Of a DNA stretch of 64,000 nt, positions 63,984-64,000 are shown piece by piece; the first letter of the stretch is position 1; the number at the start of each line of letters is the position of its first letter. The position numbers and the translations under genes were made by a program. Below the pieces are notes generated by a model. That model did not search any database and was not told where the DNA came from. It was given only the letters and a program-made list of their open reading frames with translations. Source of the stretch: Bacillus sp. MM2020_4 (lineage in GTDB: Bacteria; Bacillota; Bacilli; Bacillales; Cytobacillaceae); assembly GCF_011250555.1 (NCBI RefSeq), contig NZ_JAANMZ010000002.1:62001-126000 (forward strand). The letters run 5' to 3'.

Positions 63984-64000
63984 CAGAACCCTCCTCTCAA

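Larger units (their letters stand above)
49240..64000. mobile_element. prophage, left part (continues beyond window)
   Basis: From the comGA break to the window end every gene is phage-like or unknown: replication/partition-like genes, a CI/Cro-type regulator, endolysin, holin and virion genes, all but two on the minus strand. No tape-measure, tail-tube or sheath gene is seen. Integrase, capsid and packaging genes must lie further right. Probable attL core lies within 49225-49250; the exact core needs the attR sequence. Confidence 0.9.

Overview
The window is chromosome of a low-GC, spore-forming Bacillaceae (Neobacillus/Mesobacillus-like by general impression). It carries the complete spoIIIAA-AH sporulation operon with a near-consensus SigmaE promoter, and the backbone order dxs-ispA-xseB-xseA-folD-nusB-yqhY-accC-accB-spoIIIA-efp-papA-yqhR-yqhQ-yqhP-yqhO ... 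lipM-yqhL-gcvPB-gcvPA-gcvT-yqhH-yqhG-comGA, which matches the known B. subtilis yqh region. Housekeeping genes in 1-12075 lie on the minus strand and make isoprenoid precursors, exonuclease VII, folate one-carbon units, malonyl-CoA and the forespore/mother-cell channel.

Three accessory blocks interrupt that backbone. (1) 13020-22649, between spoIIIAA and efp: a cytochrome c maturation (Ccm, System I) gene set: TlpA-like thioredoxin, CcmD, CcmC, CcmB, CcmA, a membrane-anchored surface protein, a CcmI-like protein, a CcmH-like protein with a CxCGC motif, CcmF, a CcmE with Cys instead of His as haem ligand (CxxxY type), a second surface protein, a dihaem cytochrome c, and a PCYCGC lipoprotein whose reading frame crosses an in-frame TGA exactly where a redox Cys is expected. 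A SECIS-like hairpin follows the TGA, so this is a strong selenoprotein candidate. Bacillus species normally use the ResB/ResC System II, so this locus is unusual. (2) 28042-35742: copper handling (HMA-SafE-cupredoxin fusion, two-component system, CopA, CopZ, CcdA-like protein). (3) 36036-39256: class II (B12-dependent) ribonucleotide reductase nrdJ, interrupted by an approximately 662-nt group I-like intron carrying a frameshifted homing endonuclease, and preceded by a pair of NrdR boxes.

The glycine cleavage operon (gcvT-gcvPA-gcvPB) has a tandem glycine riboswitch with a terminator. lipM and yqhL sit beside it, and LipM makes the lipoyl cofactor that the system needs.

From about 49240 to the right end the window is prophage DNA, integrated inside the competence ATPase gene comGA, which is cut after the Asp box. 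Next to the junction are a replication-relaxation-type protein and an FtsK/SpoIIIE-like ATPase, then tiny overlapping genes, repeated candidate operators and a Cro/CI-type regulator. After these, all on the minus strand, come the amidase endolysin, holin, a 1472-residue polyvalent virion protein with a zinc-protease motif, a coiled-coil protein, a probable receptor-binding protein, a large propeller-like tail protein, a beta-helix tailspike and an adaptor-like protein. No tape-measure or tail-tube gene is visible, which suggests a short-tailed (podovirus-like) temperate phage. Integrase, packaging and capsid genes and the 3' part of comGA are outside the window.
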